DNA from: Dermanyssus gallinae
Lineage: Eukaryota; Arthropoda; Arachnida; Mesostigmata; Dermanyssidae
Direction of reading: 5' to 3'
NCBI GenBank assembly: GCA_003439945.1
Contig: QVRM01005211.1
Span: forward strand, 226,001-290,000
Length of the DNA: 64,000 nucleotides
The position numbers were made by a program, and so were the translations under genes. Below are positions 24,155 through 34,883 of the stretch, in pieces. Each line of letters opens with the position of its first letter. The first letter of the stretch is position 1. The notes beneath the pieces are model-generated. The model did no database searches, was not told where the DNA came from, and saw nothing but the letters and a program-made list of their open reading frames with translations.

Positions 24155-26241
24155 TGCAAAAATCTCTTCTTTAAATAAGTTATGAATGACAGCGTTTTCT
24201 GGCTAGCGCGTTAAACAGAAGGTAGAATATAAAGCTTTAACAAGACCCCATTGTCTCTTTTGTACTTTTCACAGCTGGCAGCGCATCCCACAAAAATTCG
24301 CGTAGTTCTGGACGCATACGCAAATAAGAGAAAAGGACGGGCCCTTACACTGTTGGCACTATCATTGCTCAGCTTGGTTTGGCTTGACCTGGTTTTCCAT
24401 GTATCTGTGTTTGGCGGACGTTTTGCTATAGCGCAGATACAATATCTTTATATTTCAAATGCCTTTAATACAAGCAGCTTAACTAAAAACAGTTGCTTAT
24501 ACTGAACGTGTGAACAATATATTATCCAGGGGGAGACGGCAACTAAACAGATATCTAACGGTGTTTGCATATTTGACGCTTGCGCATAAAGGCACACCTT
24601 TTTACAATAATCTTCTTTAAATTTTTTTCTATCACGCTGATCTATCAAATTATACAAAGTGGCCTATCGAGTTGTGAAACACTGAACAAGTATGCCTGAT
24701 GGAGACACGTAAGTAAAATGAGCACAGACAATCAATTAAAAAAAAAGTAATTTGAAACAACGCTTAATATACGTAGATACATCGTGGATATACGCGTGTG
24801 TCATACATATTAGACTATTCTAAATAGAAAAAAGGGTGTATAAATTATAAAATTCTTGAACGAAGAGACACGTTAAGAAGCCTTTCACGCAAAGCTTTCG
24901 ATCGCACCAGCTAAAAATTGAAAATGTAAAGCTGGTTTTACGTCTAGACGAGAAACTAAACGTTATTATACAGACACAATACTCAGATCTCAAATAGCAT
25001 ATGTAAAATTTGTTCGAATTTGCTTTAGTTTGTCAAAGTTTTTGCAGAAACACCTAACTAATTAATAAATTCGGAGATTACTCAAATAGAGAGGTAAGCT
25101 ATTGTTGGCTACTGTTTTCGTGAGGAAAAGCTGTCTCTTGTATGCACAGATTTAGGGCAGGCAGTATGCAAGATGTCTGAGTGGTGTTCAGACAGACTGC
25201 ATTGGCAAAAAGTTGACAGCAGCGTTTTTTTATCGCATCTTGCCGCTTTAAACAAATGTTCTTGTTTTCTTTCTCTTGCCGCCAGTAGTAAAAATATATC
25301 CAGTGTGATAATTTGTAGGTTGACAGTTTTGTAGTCTGAACACCAACCGCCATCTGTCTGCGGCTACACCCTGGTGCGTGGTCCTCTTGAGTTTTGCAAT
25401 ATTTCCTTTATGCACAAGACAACCAGGAGCAATTTTGCAGGGAGTTTTGGACTTGTGGTGATTGCGTTTGTTGTTTATTATAATGTTGCTGTCGTGCTTA
25501 TGTTGTGGTTATCTTTAATTTTGTGGACATGTTGCATCTCGTCTCATCCATGCTTGTCTGAACATGCGTCAAGCATCCGTTCATCCTTGTTAACGTTCAC
25601 ATTCGACAAATGTCACCATTCAGACGTCATGCAAGTGATCCCCCTGCTAATGTTAGTCAATTCCGCCCGCAATGTTGGATTCCTAAAAAAACAGGAAATT
25701 CTGCTGTAAGTAAACCTGACACCGTTATATCGATTAAGCGACCGCCATATGGCATAATGAGAGGCAAAGCATGGGGCACTGGTTGGCGCCTGCAGCGTGA
25801 TAGTGTACTCAGAGCAACAACGGCAATGCATCAATCAAGGAACTACGATTAGATGTCTTTATCGTGTAATTATCTATAGTTCATGAGTCTACATTCAACA
25901 GCAACAACAACAACATCGACAACAACAAGCGATGATGTCTCCCGCGCAAGATGTACTACGAACAAACGTATAAACGAAAAATGACGGACTGGTTAGCATT
26001 CACGTAAATGTTGTCTCTCGTTTATTAATGTTTAGCATATTCTTAAATTATTATTAGTCTTATTATCATTATATTAAACCAAATTTTGAAGTTGGAACGT
26101 TTAATCTACAAACTGGCGCCAACAGTTATTTCGACAACTTTTCGCGCCGACAATAAAAACGGCGATTTCCCTTGGAACGGCAAGGCATGAGAAGTTGACA
26201 GCCACAGCAAAACCGCTTTGTTTACTGGAGAAGTGGCAGCA
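24155..26241. other. Non-genic stretch
   Basis: AT-rich sequence with no recognised gene. The last part (about 26080-26241) may be the 5' untranslated region of the retroelement that follows, since its first ATG lies at 26242. Confidence 0.45.
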
Positions 26242-27621
26242 ATGGCTAACGAGTTTCAATGCCTGTGGTGTCCAATGCGCTTTCCTACAAAGAGGGCTGT
26301 CCAGATTCGTGCAGGAAGGACTTATAAGAAGAAGACAGCGGAAGTTTTAGTGGAACAGCTGTGCTTCAACAGGCCGTTGCCACTACTAGCAGCACCTCAC
26401 AACCGCTGCCTTCTACTCGCGCTCCGCTAGTAGAACCTTCTCCTCACTCTGCCAGCCAGCCACCAGCGAATGGAGGGTCGTCACCTAGCCAATACCGGCC
26501 GCCCTCTTTTCACCCTCCTCTTCACCGGTTACTGGGCAACGCCAAGGTGACACACTATGTGCAGCGTAGGATTTCAAAGAGAGAAAGAATCCCTCTGCGC
26601 TGGTTCTTCCATCGTCTACAAAAATGTGTTGAAAAATAATGACGAAGCGAGCTGGACCCCGCTGCTCACCCTTGCCCCAAAAGTCCTCCACGTCGACAGA
26701 GAAACTCAGAGGCTATAGCCTGGCCAGAGTGGTCAGGAAAAATGTGGCCCTTTTCGGAGGTGCCGCTCTTATCTGCGTGAACGTCGAATGCGTGGAAAAC
26801 GTGTGATGACGGATACAGCCCGCACGCAGAACCCCTGCTTACAGGCTATCCATTTAAATCTGCGGAGTGCCATTAGAATCCTGTCCTGCGATGACGCGAT
26901 TTCGCCCGTATCAGAGAAGTCGATGAGTAGGATGCTTCTGCATGGGACGTGGTGCCACCATCCCTATCTGCTTGCCAGCGGTCGGGTCGTGCTCGAGCGA
27001 GGATGTCGCCAAGGCTTTTTGCACCTTTTTATCTGGCGGGGCGGGAGGCCTCAACGGCCTCACGCTCCACTATCCAAAAGTTTTTCTTTTCTTCCTGCCA
27101 ATGGAGGCCGCAGCAATGTGCTGGAAACACTTCCCAAGGTATGCAAAATCATACGTAACGAAGAAATTCCAGAGAATGTAAGAAGCGTTATGTATGGCGG
27201 GTTGCCCTGAAAAAGAAAACTGGGGGATATCAACCCATAGCTGTTAGCTGGACTCTGCGAGAGAAGAACAAAAAGCCTGCGTTTTCAGGTCAATGTGGAA
27301 AACTACCTACAGTTTTTGACCTGACGCACGGGGATAAAGGATCGACGCAGGCAAGCCTACCGGTCTGGGTGGAATGGGCATTCGCTCGGCTACGGACTTT
27401 GGTTTGCCCGACTTCCTTGCCTCGCCACATAGCTGCGTCTTTGTAATGGCCACTACTGCCGACTGACTCATCAGCTAACAACAAGACGCCGTTCGGGTTT
27501 AGGACGCACGTCAACCTTGTCGTTTTTCTGAAAAACAAGTCACTAGGCAGAAAGGTGGGATTTGGGTTAGACCAAATCGCCACTCAGGCTACCCAAATAA
27601 CTCTTCTGTCGGCTTGCGAGT
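26242..27621 (+). pseudogene. Retrotransposon relic with restriction-like endonuclease, 5' part
   Basis: The frame opens at ATG 26242 with FQCLWCPMRFPTKRAVQI, a degraded C2H2 finger (CX2C kept, His ligands changed to Arg and Tyr), as found at the N-terminus of R2-group elements. Later pieces in shifted frames match the linker and reverse-transcriptase start of a widespread non-LTR family: AIRILSCDDAISPVSEK, EDVAKAFCTFLSGGAGGLNG, RNEEIPENVR, and KKKTGGYQPIAVSWTLRE. Most of the reverse-transcriptase core (palm with the catalytic Asp pair) is missing, so an internal deletion has occurred besides several frameshifts. It stops at a maT-like transposon inserted at TA 27622, and the reading resumes at 28903. 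The exact clade is not assigned. Confidence 0.78.
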
Positions 27622-27623
27622 TA

Positions 27624-27643
27624 CAGGGTGCGTCAGCTAAATC
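27624..27643. repeat. Left terminal inverted repeat of maT-like element
   Basis: Twenty bases matching the reverse complement of 28881-28900 at 18 positions; preceded by TA. Confidence 0.88.
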
Positions 27644-27759
27644 CAGTCGGGCAAATCCAAATTTTGGCGGGCTACCCAGCATAGACGGAAGGCGTTAATT
27701 CAGATCGGTTTGCGTTAGCAGACAGCCCACTCACAATATAACAAAAACGCATTGTCATC

Positions 27760-28778
27760 ATGGACGGCTGCCGCAACCTGGGTCCAAAATATGACCCAAG
27801 AACAACCGTTATCCAATTGCTTTGTGCCGGACATCGGCCAGCCGAAGTCGTCAACATTACTGGATTTAAAAGAGCAACGGTCTACGACATTGCCCGACGC
27901 TACAGAGATGCAGAAGAGACAGGGCTAGGTAGTGCAACACCTGGAAGGAAGATTCACAACCGCCGACGAGAAGTGAGGACACCAAAAGTGATCAAAAGGT
28001 GCAAAACTGCGTTTTTAAATTCAATATAAATGATTGTTCTATGCGTCGAATTATCAACGAAGAACTGCGCTACAAGTCTTGCACGTTTAAAGTCAGACAG
28101 ATGTTGTCTCAGGCCGCGAAAAATAAGAGAATGACTTGCTTCCATCTTATCCTCACGTTTTTGAGACACGAAATGGCGGGACATCTTCGATTCTTCTCCG
28201 ACGAAAAAATCTTCACCATTGACCAAAAACATAACCCGAAAAATTACCGGTGGCTCGCAAAGAACCCTGAGGATGTACCAATCGTGCATAGAACCAAACA
28301 TCCTGCCAGTGTGCACGTCCTAAGTGTTGTGTCGAATGAAGGAGACGTGATGCCCCCACACTTTTTTGACAGACACGAAACCGTAACAAAGGAAGTGTAT
28401 TTACGTGTTCTGCGAAGCGTGGTAAAACCATGGATTGATAGAGTGTCCAATGGAAGACAATATGTCTTTCAACAAGACGGCGCTCCCGCCCACACCAGTA
28501 ATCTCGTCCAGGATTGGCTACGGGGCAACATGACAACGTTCTGGGACAAGACGACGTGGCTCCCTAGCAGTCCAGACTTGAATCCCCTAGACTTCTATGT
28601 ATGGGGCGTTGTTGAGAAAGAGTCTAACAAGCCTCAACATGCAAACACAGAAGCGCTACGCAGAGCCATTGTCAAATCGTTTAAGAATCTCAACCCGGTA
28701 ACTTTGAAGAAGGCCCGCGGGCGCTTTCGCGCCAGAATTGAAAGTGTAATTGCTGCTGGAGGTGGCTACATTGAATAA
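27760..28778 (+). pseudogene. maT-like transposase, frameshifted
   Basis: The N-terminal helix-turn-helix part (from ATG 27760; VIQLLCAGHRPAEVV...RATVYDIARRY, then TPGRKIHNRRREVRTPK) is in one frame until about 27990. The rest (SMRRIINEEL, then the catalytic domain) is in another frame, up to TAA at 28776-28778. Catalytic motifs are FFSDEKIFTID, QQDGAPAH, and SSPDLNPLDFYVWG. There are 37 residues between the second and third Asp, which fits the DD37D (maT) group rather than mariner DD34D. The only clear lesion is the frameshift near 27990-28003, so the copy is quite young. Confidence 0.87.
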
Positions 28779-28880
28779 AAATGTTCCTCAGGAGTGTACC
28801 TAACGGCACGTTAAAAAAATACCGAAATATCTGTCTTTCTTTAGACATAAATTGCGAAATGGGCGATGACGTTTAGTCCT

Positions 28881-28900
28881 GATTTAACTGGCGCACCCTG
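28881..28900. repeat. Right terminal inverted repeat of maT-like element
   Basis: Pairs with 27624-27643 with two mismatches; followed by TA at 28901-28902. Confidence 0.88.
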
Positions 28901-28902
28901 TA

Positions 28903-29573
28903 GATCTAGACGATGCTAGACTGAAAGCGGTCTCATCCGGCGCCACCGGAACGTGGTTTGACGTGTTTTCGTCCGAGCTCTTCGGCAGTAAGCTGGCCGA
29001 CAACAAGTTCCAGGCCGCCAGTGGTCTCAGACCTTGCCATGCTTGATAGAGAGGAATGTTCATGTGGTGGAACGGTAGATGAGCGCGGCCTGCACACCGG
29101 TTGAGCTGCACTAAACTGGCAGGGCTTACGCAGGGTCGCCACGATGCCATCAATGACGCCCTCGGGCGCGCTTTCAGACAAGCTGGCTACCGCGTCACAC
29201 TGGAGCTTGGTGGACTGCAGAGGGACAACAGGCGTCGACTGGATGGCCTTACCAGCCAGAGCTGAGACCATATTCTGCCGCTGACGTGAAATATCACTGT
29301 CTCAGACACGCACGCTCTCTGCTATTGCACATTTGCCAGCGCGGGCGTCGGCAACATTATTCACCAGCGGGAGATCACAAACGGCGCTTATACGCGCATC
29401 TTCTTGAAGTCCACATTGTAACGACGTTCGGTCTCGAGTCATCTGGCCTTTGATACAGTCAAACTGACAAAAGAGCTCGGAAAAGCTCCTTGAGGCCACA
29501 GTAAAGCCCAAATCGACAGAAGGTGCCATCAGAACTATAGAGAGGCGACGCCAAGATAATGTTAAGGGGTCGA
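28903..29573 (+). pseudogene. Retrotransposon relic, 3' part with endonuclease region
   Basis: Continuation of the element interrupted at 27622. It reads DLDDARLKAVSSGATGTWF, then ECSCGGTVDERGLHTG, then GRHDAINDALGRAF...LELGGLQRDNRRRLDGLT. This follows the order in the restriction-like endonuclease end of the family: a Cys-rich finger, an RHDAIND-type block, then a (K/R)-(R/K)-P-D-G block. The Pro of the last block is Leu here, and stops occur near 29047, 29267 and elsewhere, so it is inactive. The end is approximate. Confidence 0.72.
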
Positions 29574-30740
29574 CACCCTAGCAATAACAACATAAACAAT
29601 ATTGTAGATGGTATATAACTACTATATTAGTATTTGCGATTAATCTACGTAGTAATCATCATAGACCCTTGCTATTATTATTATTTATTTTTTTTTCTGT
29701 TTGGCCATGATTTCTCGAGTTTGCATAGGTGATCAAACGTAATGTCTAAAAACAAAAATGGTGCAAGCAACACGCTGGTGCAGCCGTCGAACGTCGTCAC
29801 AGAGGTAATGCATCCGCCGGCCGACGACGAGACAGCAGCAGACGACACATGTAGCCCTCACCAATATCCAAGAGAGGCCTCTCGATGACGTTACAGGTCA
29901 TTGTGCGAGGGAACACAAGCTTTGCTGCGATAGCACCATTGAAGACAAGAAATACGGTGGAAAGGATGACGTAGACGACAACGACGACATGACGGGCTTA
30001 GATGGGCACAAGGAAGGCAGATCCATAAAGCCACGAAAGAAGGGTCTTTGCTTTTAGCCGAAGTCCAGAACGATCATTTCGGCGTCGAAATCCGCCACTT
30101 TACGGCGGTGGCCAAGGCGATGAAAGGAACCCTCCGTAGGACCTGGATGACACGCAACGGTGAATTGGTAGAGGTAGATAACGACGACGATGCGGCGGCT
30201 CTTTGAGAAGTTAAAAACACAAACAGATATACCGGCTACCTCCTGGGGAAAAAAAGCCGCGCATCATCACAAAGGGGGCCGTCTACAGAGTTCACCTCTC
30301 AGCGCATTCCTGCACTACCTCTAAACGAGGGACGGACGCTAGCGTCGCCTTTGTATGTATAGACTTAGAACATGTAATTGAGGTGTGAACTAAATGGATT
30401 TTTTATCATTATGGTCGGGCGCCGTCAATCCACCATCGCGATGTTGTTAAATGTCGTACGCAAACGTGCACGTACTGAGTCCATCGTCCGTTAATGTAGA
30501 TCGCGGTAGACGGCATTGACGAAGAAGGGGAAAAAGAAGAAGAAAAAGATAACCCAATGGATTTACTGAAAAACAAATCACACCGACAAGCAATCAGGCA
30601 CGGCCAAATTCAAACCGCGTCGCTTTGTCGCCGGGCGCCATCGGGTCGCAGAGGCTGTCACTACGATAGGGATATGACAACAACCAGAGAAGGAGAGGAA
30701 GAGCAGGCAGGGGATAAAGATATAATGTGAAAGATATGGA

Positions 30741-30793
<53 letters not shown>

Positions 30794-31589
30794 AGAGAGG
30801 GAGCGAGAGAGAGATACGGAAGATGCCGATTAAAAAGGAAAGAACGAATGTGCATAATTTTACCTACGTAAACTGTAGGCATTTTCAGCTTTACCAAAAC
30901 ATTATGTAAAGCAAACTTTGTTTAATAAGGGCTACCTGCTCTTTATGTGTATATCTATTCATATAAGCACGTTTATTAATTTACTTTGATAGACTAACGG
31001 GTTTTTTATCTACCTGGTCAACGCCAGGCCCTCAAGCTCTTGACGCACCCCTACAGGACGGTGTATATTTGGCATAACCCCCCTGTCTGGATGCATGTAA
31101 ATATGCAGAAAGATAGACGAAAACATAGCTGAATTATGCAGAAATAGCAGGGACGTCTCTCTCATGGCTTCGAAGAATTACCAGCTATTACCGAGCCTAG
31201 GAGGGTGGGGAGAATTCCGGGTTTCGTGGGTTTGAGAGCCCCACACTAGTCACGCAGGCTGCTAGTGGCGCATGTGCATTCTGCATTACCAAAACCTTTC
31301 AATAAAAAAGTAGTAATAGCATGCACTATGTGCCTAGTGTATACGTGGGGGCTTTCATATGCAGGACCGAACCGAAAGTACAATGCATTTAATGCGTCTA
31401 AACTCCCGACCTCCTATCTCTTCGACTTTAGCTTCTAGTCCGAAATAAAACATTCATAAGGTATGTATGCGGCATCTCTAGCTTTATGTAGTTCTCAATA
31501 GTCGGATTGTTTCAGTAGCTGATTGACAGTCTGACATAAAATACATAAAAGGGCCTTATGCTCACATCGCCAAACATAGTAAACGCTTT
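29574..31589. other. Mostly non-genic, with an unassigned short ORF
   Basis: A 48-codon frame (ATG 29742 to TGA 29886-29888; MSKNKNGASNTLVQPSNVV...) and coding-like pieces in other frames to about 30210 (for example DHFGVEIRHF and AMKGTLRRTW) may be a decayed gene or element, but I do not recognise them. A tRNA-B-box-like block lies at about 31195-31255. (TA)n occupies 30744-30790. Confidence 0.35.
30744..30790. repeat. (TA)n microsatellite, about 47 bp
   Basis: Alternating TA that passes directly into an AGAGAGAG purine run. Confidence 0.93.
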
Positions 31590-31978
31590 ATCTACGAGGG
31601 CGGATTGAAACATTCTAATACAATTAAAAATTAAATCTGTATTTAATCTTCCAAAGTGTTTTTGATCAAACTCAATATTCAATTCAAAATAATTCCCGCC
31701 CGCTGTAATGCATTTATGCCACCTACTTTCCCACCACTCGAAATATTTTTAAACGCGTCTTTCGGAATCGATTGGCGCAAAATTTCGCCTGTGCGCAGCT
31801 GGTGAATGGCCTTTCTAAAACAAACTGGATGCTCTTGGTAGTGTCGGTCCATTTTTTAAAATTTAAAGTACTGCAACTCGGTGCGCCCTCGTTTAGTGAA
31901 AAATGCCTTACAAGCCCACGCATAAAGAGTCGCGCAGTCACTGCTGAGGAACAGTCTTCGGATATTGCCAACTGACAT
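31590..31978 (-). pseudogene. Decayed mariner-like transposase C-terminus
   Basis: Translating the minus strand in pieces gives EWWESRWHKCITAGGNYFE near 31740-31690, which is the C-terminal block of mariner transposases (W-x-R-W-x-K-C-I...G-x-Y-F-E). Upstream pieces are frameshifted. On the plus strand, TACGAGGGCGGATTGAAA near 31596 has the form of a mariner terminus next to a TA. The other end was not located. It is a truncated, inactive relic. Confidence 0.55.
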
Positions 31979-32130
31979 CGTAAAGAGACATACGAGTCGC
32001 TCGTACTGTTTTAATTATATGCGCTGTGAACGTCGTTTCCGTGTTATGAACCCGGAGGCCAGGATAAGGGAAAGAGTTCACAAACTTCAACGGTTGGCCG
32101 CAGCTCGAAACTTTGCTGAAAGGTAGCATC
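31979..32130 (-). pseudogene. LINE reverse-transcriptase thumb fragment
   Basis: The minus strand reads PLKFVNSFPYPGLRVHNTETTF followed by HIIKTVRATRMSLYDV. This matches the post-palm block of non-LTR reverse transcriptases (normally V-x-S-F-x-Y-L-G-x-x-I, then a basic helix). It is short and truncated on both sides: one edge meets the mariner relic and the other a TA tract. Confidence 0.55.
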
Positions 32131-32175
32131 TCGTCGTATTGGTTGATAAACAAGTTGTCTCCAGTAATTGAGCTA

Positions 32176-32178
<3 letters not shown>

Positions 32179-32222
<44 letters not shown>
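32179..32222. repeat. (TA)n microsatellite, about 44 bp
   Basis: Ends directly at the LINE 3'-end fragment that starts at 32228. Confidence 0.93.
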
Positions 32223-32227
<5 letters not shown>

Positions 32228-32279
32228 CCCCTGATATAAAAGGGTGATATGTGTACATACACTTATCAAGCGAATAAAT

Positions 32280-32281
<2 letters not shown>
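32228..32281 (+). mobile_element. 5'-truncated LINE 3' end, about 54 bp
   Basis: CCCCTGATATAAAAGGGTGA through AAGCGAATAAATCA is identical, save one base, to the last 54 bp before the tail of the long LINE at 37066-37119. It contains a small CCC...GGG hairpin. It is a second, severely 5'-truncated insertion of the same family, lying between two TA tracts. Confidence 0.85.

Positions 32282-32334
<53 letters not shown>
32282..32334. repeat. (TA)n microsatellite, about 53 bp
   Basis: Begins at the 3' end of the short LINE fragment, where the long copy has an (AATC)n tail instead. Confidence 0.93.
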
Positions 32335-32338
<4 letters not shown>

Positions 32339-33021
32339 AATATATAAATGGGTGACCAACAAAAACTAATCGACATTTAGAACAGTGAGCATGAAACTTA
32401 CGGAATGTAGGCACGTAAAAATAGCCGGCTCAGCCTTGTATGAAGTGGGAGGCAGCAACATCTACAACAAGGGTGTCTATGGCCGTAGTTACCGAAACAG
32501 CAAACCGCGCCGCAGCAATACTAACAAGAATAAGTATAACGGTACCATTACAAGTGTATCAACAATATACATATATACAAACAGCGACGACGACTACAAC
32601 ACTAAAGTGAACAGCAACAACAAGGACAACATGATTAACCTACGATGGAAATAATAGCAAAACTGCTCACAAGAAAACTAGCAACAACGTCAGCAACAGA
32701 GATGAGCTGTCGCTAAGACCGCAGCCAGAATACCGACGTGTAGACATAGATACAGTTGTTGTTAGTAGTATTGCTTTGATTGTTGTTGCATTCAGGAGCC
32801 ATTTGGCCACTACAGCCATGCTTTGTCAATTCAAATGCGCTCTCATTGCTATATACATGATTGATATGCATTTGTGTTTGTTGCGCTGTCCCAAAACCGA
32901 AGGAAAACCTGCGTTAACATTGGAAATATACAGCCGCTTTGAAATGCATAGTAAAGCAGATCCGGTGTACTTTTCCCGGAAACAAAATAGGTACATATAG
33001 TATATTAGTCAATGTAAAAGG

Positions 33022-33091
<70 letters not shown>

Positions 33092-34244
33092 ACATATATG
33101 TATATGTATGTATATATATAAATATACATACATATATGTATATGTATGTATATATATAAATATATATATATATATACATTTTTTGCGAATTTTGACATTT
33201 CGGTTAGCGGCAGAAGCAGTGCCAAAAGGCGGGTGCTGCTTGAAGTGCCGCTTGTACCGAGGAATCTCATCATCTTGTTTCGTTGTAGTCGTCGTCTTTT
33301 CGTTGGTAGTGAAGCAACGATGATACCGATCCGCTGCCGATCTGCGCCGAGCCTTCGTTTGAAGCACACGAAGCTTCCTGCGCCGTCAAGTCATACGACG
33401 TAACATTACACATACATCTGGCCGAGACACACACAGAGGGGAACATCCATGAATGCATGCATCCACAAACGCACACACACACACACACCCATATACATGC
33501 ACAGACACGCTTATTCGTTCCGGCGTTCCACCATGAACGTGCCTCCGGTGATCGTTGGCGTTCCTATCAAGGTCGCGTCGGCTGTCATCAGCAGCTTTGA
33601 CACTGTTTAACGCTGTTGTTGTTAATGTTGTTGTTAATGTTGTTGTCACTAATATCGTTATTGTTGTTACCGCTACTATTGCTGTGGCTGCTGTTCTTTG
33701 AGCGGCTAACGTTGTTGCTGTTGGTTTGCCACCAGCGTCATTGTACTCTGCTCGCCGACGACCGTGTTCTTAGAAATGCGGCTGCTCAAGCAAACGTCGT
33801 AGCCAAAGACATAGCTACCACGTTCGAGTGTCTGTAGACATTGCTGCTAACTTCCGATTAGGCGATGTTTGCCCCCGATGCTCAAAATCTTCTAGATAAC
33901 ACGCTGCTGCTTCTGCAGATACTATGGCTGTCATAGTAAACGTCTGAGCGTAGACGCTGCGCCTCGTACTACTTACTGTTTCTCGGGATTACATTTTGGT
34001 CAGCCGTCCGTCCACGGTATTCCGCTTCCCTCGTCACGCGTCGTACTAAGTGGCGCGATCCACTTACCTCGCGCTGTTGTGAATGATGTTGTTGTCGTTG
34101 CTGTTGTTGCTGTCGTTGCTGTTGTTGCTGTCATAATGATCGTCACCATCTTCGCCGTTGTCGACGTTTTGACTAGTGCATGCACGACAGCAACATCAAC
34201 TGATTGCCTCGTTATTGTCATTACCATCTGCTATTACAGCATCA
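32335..34244. other. Non-genic, with complex TA/CATA repeat and triplet-rich DNA
   Basis: At 33023-33176 a TA tract contains tandem blocks of about 50 bp (TACATATATGTATATGTATG repeated). A CA run lies at about 33471-33488, and GTT/GTTGCTGTT-rich sequence at 33615-33720 and 34080-34135. No gene is recognised. Confidence 0.5.
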
Positions 34245-34870
34245 TTGCGGCCCTGCTGCCGAACGTCTCGTAAGGAGGGTTGACAATGCAACTGGATGAC
34301 AATGCGAACCAAAAGCGGCATCGAGAGGGAGTCCTTCACGTGGGACAGATACATTGATCACACGTCGTACATCTTGAGTTAGTCGTAGCTGCTCAAAAGG
34401 TTTGGGAGGTATGCGGGTGACTTCTGCATAGATTTTGACCTTGTTGTAGACCTTGTCATAGATTTGACCTGGCTCATAAATGAGGCCGCCTAACAACTAC
34501 GGACCAGAAATAGGCGCCGAATGACACTCCGTGTGGTCTCACATGATGTAAGGGAGGCTCTAACAGTTTTTGTATATAAAAACTCTTCGCATAGCTCTAG
34601 GGCAAGTGTGACTGTCGCGATCATTGGTAATCCCAGTTTACATTTGGAAAGACAAGCTTTAATTATATCTAGGCTCTTCGAGCCACCCACTTGCGACGGT
34701 GGGTAGGCAGTATATTATAGTCGAGAGTAGATTTAATTTGAAAACAATTTAAATATAAAAACAGGTTTTTTAGGTCGACGTCAACATAAGTGACTGGGGT
34801 TAGGGTGACCCCTAGATAAGTAAAATTGTTGACTTCCTTCATTGCCCTCCCATTTACTTTTAAGCAGTGA
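34245..34870 (-). pseudogene. Antisense LINE reverse-transcriptase relic, downstream half
   Basis: The minus strand from about 34870 reads CLKVNGRAMKEVNNFTYLGVTLT, the strongly conserved block after the reverse-transcriptase palm. It is followed by decayed coding-like sequence (DIIKACLSKCKLGLPMIATV, and more) in changing frames to about 34245. Together with the minus-strand block at 37141-38160, it looks like one element split by the plus-strand LINE at 34884-37130. Confidence 0.68.
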
Positions 34871-34883
34871 TCTTTATATATTG

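Larger units (their letters stand above)
27624..28900 (+). mobile_element. maT-like (DD37D) Tc1/mariner transposon, 1277 bp
   Basis: Terminal inverted repeats of about 20 bp (CAGGGTGCGTCAGCTAAATC at the left; two mismatches at the right end) are flanked by TA at 27622-27623 and 28901-28902. One transposase gene lies on the plus strand. Removing the element and one TA joins the host retroelement in frame (...SACE-L-DLDDARL...). This shows that the transposon landed in a coding part of that retroelement and fixes the order of events. Confidence 0.92.

Noticed and set aside
34000..34273. Val/Ala-rich and Thr-rich short proteins
   Set aside because: They arise from GTTGCTGTT-type repeats and are open on both strands.
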